From assembly GCA_015163845.1 (NCBI GenBank), contig JAAOII010000180.1, positions 1-7,166 on the forward strand: DNA of 7,166 bases. The letters run 5' to 3'. The notes under the pieces are model-generated. The model was not told where the DNA came from. It was given only the letters and a program-made list of their open reading frames with translations, and made no database searches. This DNA comes from Candidatus Portiera sp. (lineage in GTDB: Bacteria > Pseudomonadota > Gammaproteobacteria > CBDBNL01 > JAAOII01). Both the position numbers and the translations under genes were made by a program. Shown in pieces: positions 6,097 to 7,166 of this stretch. Position 1 is the first letter of the stretch. Each line of letters starts with the position of its first letter.

Positions 6097-6993
6097 TCAA
6101 TCTTGAAAAATTCCTGTTGATATATATCTCTCGCCAGTATCGCAAATAATGGCGACTATCACTGCGTCCTTGGTCTTCTCTGCTTGATCCACAGCTGCTT
6201 TCACTGTCGCTCCGGAAGAAATACCACAGAGAACACCTTCTTCTCGCGCAAGGCGTTTAGTCATATCAACCGCCTCCGACTCTGCCATTTCTACTATCTC
6301 ATCTATGAATTCGTCAGTATAAAACTCTGGAACATATTCCTTTGGCCATTTTCTAATACCTGGAATACTTGCATTATCTTGTGGCTGCAAACCGACAATC
6401 TTAATCTCAGAGTTTTTCTCTTTGAAAAAACGACTGCAACCGACTATAGTTCCAGTGGTGCCCATAGAACTAACAAAGTGGGTTATTTTACCCTGCGTCT
6501 GCTGCCATATTTCAGGGGCTGTGGTCTTATAGTGAATATTTGGATTAGCGGGATTAGCAAATTGATTTAACCTCAGAGTATTAGGTTCTTTCGCTATGTC
6601 CTCCGCCAGATCTCTTGCTCCCTCCATACCTTCTTCTTCGGTAACCTCTATCAACTCTGCCCCATAAGCACTCATGAGGTCTTTCCTTTCTTGAGTGCTA
6701 TTGCTAGGCATAATTAATGTCATCTTATAACCTTTAATAGCGGCAACCATCGCCATGGCAATACCAGTATTGCCACTGGTTGCTTCCACTAAACGATCAC
6801 CTGGTTTTAATGCACCTGACTTCTCACTAGCATCTATCAAATTAAATGCCGCTCTGGCCTTAACTGATGCTGAGGGATTCTGCATTTCTAACTTTAGTAG
6901 AATAGTATTATTATTGCCAGCTTTTATTTTACGTAGAGCAATTAAAGGGGTCTTGCCGATTAAATCTTCTATATGTGGCCAGGACTCACTCAT
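6097..6993 (-). CDS. cysM: Cysteine synthase B (O-acetylserine sulfhydrylase), CysM
   Basis: PLP enzyme making cysteine from O-acetylserine and sulfide; the CysM form also accepts thiosulfate in E. coli. The 298-residue product (303 in E. coli) shows the PLP lysine Lys45 in NPSASVKARAAF (39-50), the substrate loop TSGNTG (72-77), the phosphate-binding GTTGT (178-182) and CGISSGA (256-262). CysM-specific stretches include EEEGMEGARDLA (119-130), PEIWQQT (160-166), THFVSSMGTTGTI (171-183), VGLQPQDNASIPGIRKWP (200-217) and AIICDTGERY near the end. The Asp that normally follows the PLP Lys (SVKDR) is Ala here (codon GCC). The start ATG overlaps the tpiA stop by 4 bp (ATGA) and has no Shine-Dalgarno, which suggests translational coupling. 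The first 26 bp are duplicated at the window edge. Confidence 0.95.
   Translation of the reverse strand: MSESWPHIEDLIGKTPLIALRKIKAGNNNTILLKLEMQNPSASVKARAAFNLIDASEKSGALKPGDRLVEATSGNTGIAMAMVAAIKGYKMTLIMPSNSTQERKDLMSAYGAELIEVTEEEGMEGARDLAEDIAKEPNTLRLNQFANPANPNIHYKTTAPEIWQQTQGKITHFVSSMGTTGTIVGCSRFFKEKNSEIKIVGLQPQDNASIPGIRKWPKEYVPEFYTDEFIDEIVEMAESEAVDMTKRLAREEGVLCGISSGATVKAAVDQAEKTKDAVIVAIICDTGERYISTGIFQD
6968..6993 (-). repeat. 26-bp direct repeat, inner copy (start of cysM)
   Basis: The first 26 bp of cysM (minus strand, beginning ATGAGTGAGTCCTGG) are identical to 7138-7163. Identity stops on both sides: next bases inward are A here against G in the outer copy, and the bases just before the ATG differ too. 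The two copies are 170 bp apart and in the same direction. Confidence 0.97.
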
Positions 6994-6999
6994 ACTAAG

Positions 7000-7053
7000 T
7001 TTTGCATGTTTTGCATGTTTTGTAAGTTTTGCGTAATTTGCATAGTTTGTAGC
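7000..7053. repeat. Degenerate 9-bp tandem repeat in the tpiA 3' end
   Basis: Six 9-bp units of the type TTTTGCATG (plus strand): two exact at 7000-7017, then TTTTGTAAG, TTTTGCGTA, ATTTGCATA and GTTTGTAGC. On the coding strand the period is three codons, giving the QNM/QNL-like end of TpiA (TMQITQNLQNMQNMQNLV). The number of units could change by slippage without shifting the frame. Confidence 0.8.
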
Positions 7054-7137
7054 AGAGAATCTGCTTTCAAAGAAGCCCCCCCGACCAATAGCCCATCTAT
7101 GTCTGGCTTATCTTTAATGAGCAGATGTGCTTCGTTC

Positions 7138-7163
7138 TCTATATGTGGCCAGGACTCACTCAT
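7138..7163 (-). repeat. 26-bp direct repeat, outer copy (copied cysM start)
   Basis: An exact copy of the first 26 bp of cysM, here joined to the tpiA tail, where the next bases are GAACGAAGC. Only three more bases of the window follow it, so what lies beyond cannot be seen. Confidence 0.97.
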
Positions 7164-7166
7164 TCA

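Larger units (their letters stand above)
6990..7163 (-). pseudogene. tpiA: Triose-phosphate isomerase C-terminal fragment fused to a copied CysM start
   Basis: A 57-codon open frame. Residues 1-9 are MSESWPHIE, identical to the start of CysM. From residue 10 it reads NEAHLLIKDKPDIDGLLVGG then ASLKADSLL, the C-terminal end of triose-phosphate isomerase, including the Gly-Gly phosphate-binding loop (compare PDIDGALVGGASLKA in E. coli). The catalytic His and Glu, the lid loop and the rest of the barrel are missing, so it cannot be an active isomerase. It then runs into a Gln/Asn/Met-rich end and stops at TGA, overlapping the cysM ATG by 4 bp, which looks like the natural tpiA-cysM junction. An in-frame TGA lies directly before the ATG (7166-7164). 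It may be a real rearrangement or an assembly chimera at a contig end; a complete tpiA may exist elsewhere. Confidence 0.75.

Noticed and set aside
6755..7036. Plus-strand open frame opposite the start of cysM
   Set aside because: It is antisense to conserved CysM coding sequence and its C-terminal Phe/Ala/Cys repeats are the reverse reading of the 9-bp tandem repeat.
6968..7163. Paired 26-bp repeats as insertion-site duplication of a mobile element
   Set aside because: The 144 bp between the copies encode the tpiA tail, not a transposase, and have no terminal inverted repeats; target duplications of 26 bp would also be unusually long.

Overview
The window reads as a chromosomal segment of an AT-rich gammaproteobacterium. 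The support is the end of rpoA followed by rplQ (the end of the alpha ribosomal-protein operon), an LpoB lipoprotein next to a COG3014-type lipoprotein (a pairing I recall from Vibrio/Shewanella-like genomes), an MlaA/VacJ protein, and FabI and CysM proteins that align closely by eye with the E. coli proteins. Genus cannot be set from the sequence alone. There is no rRNA, tRNA, CRISPR array, transposase, phage gene or other obvious mobile element, and most of the window is housekeeping DNA.

Layout, left to right. (1) 2-728, plus strand: the 3' end of rpoA overlapping complete rplQ. Both products carry long extra C-terminal tails, acidic on RpoA and rich in Lys, Ala and Pro on L17. (2) 729-850: a short convergent gap with weak hairpins. 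(3) 2736-851, minus strand: lpoB then a COG3014 lipoprotein gene, a likely two-gene envelope operon. (4) 2737-2779: a 43-bp divergent gap that must hold both promoters unless they lie inside the neighbouring genes. (5) 2780-3577, plus strand: mlaA. (6) 3578-3755: an AT-rich leader with a hairpin and T-run just upstream of (7) 3756-5096, plus strand: an AGCS-family sodium:alanine/glycine symporter. (8) 5117-5163: a strong bidirectional terminator. (9) 7163-5243, minus strand: a fragment of tpiA, then cysM, then fabI, read in that order and probably cotranscribed.

Functionally, the middle block serves the envelope: LpoB activates PBP1B for peptidoglycan synthesis, MlaA removes misplaced phospholipid from the outer membrane, and the COG3014 lipoprotein is uncharacterised. 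The right block is central metabolism: triose-phosphate isomerase, cysteine synthase B and enoyl-ACP reductase.

The strangest place is the right edge. The first 26 bp of cysM occur twice, 170 bp apart. The outer copy is fused in frame to the last ~48 codons of tpiA, giving a 57-codon open frame that begins like CysM and ends like TpiA. It is either a real rearrangement that removed the body of tpiA here or an assembly/amplification chimera; reads across the junction would decide. I found no convincing new multi-gene system in this window.
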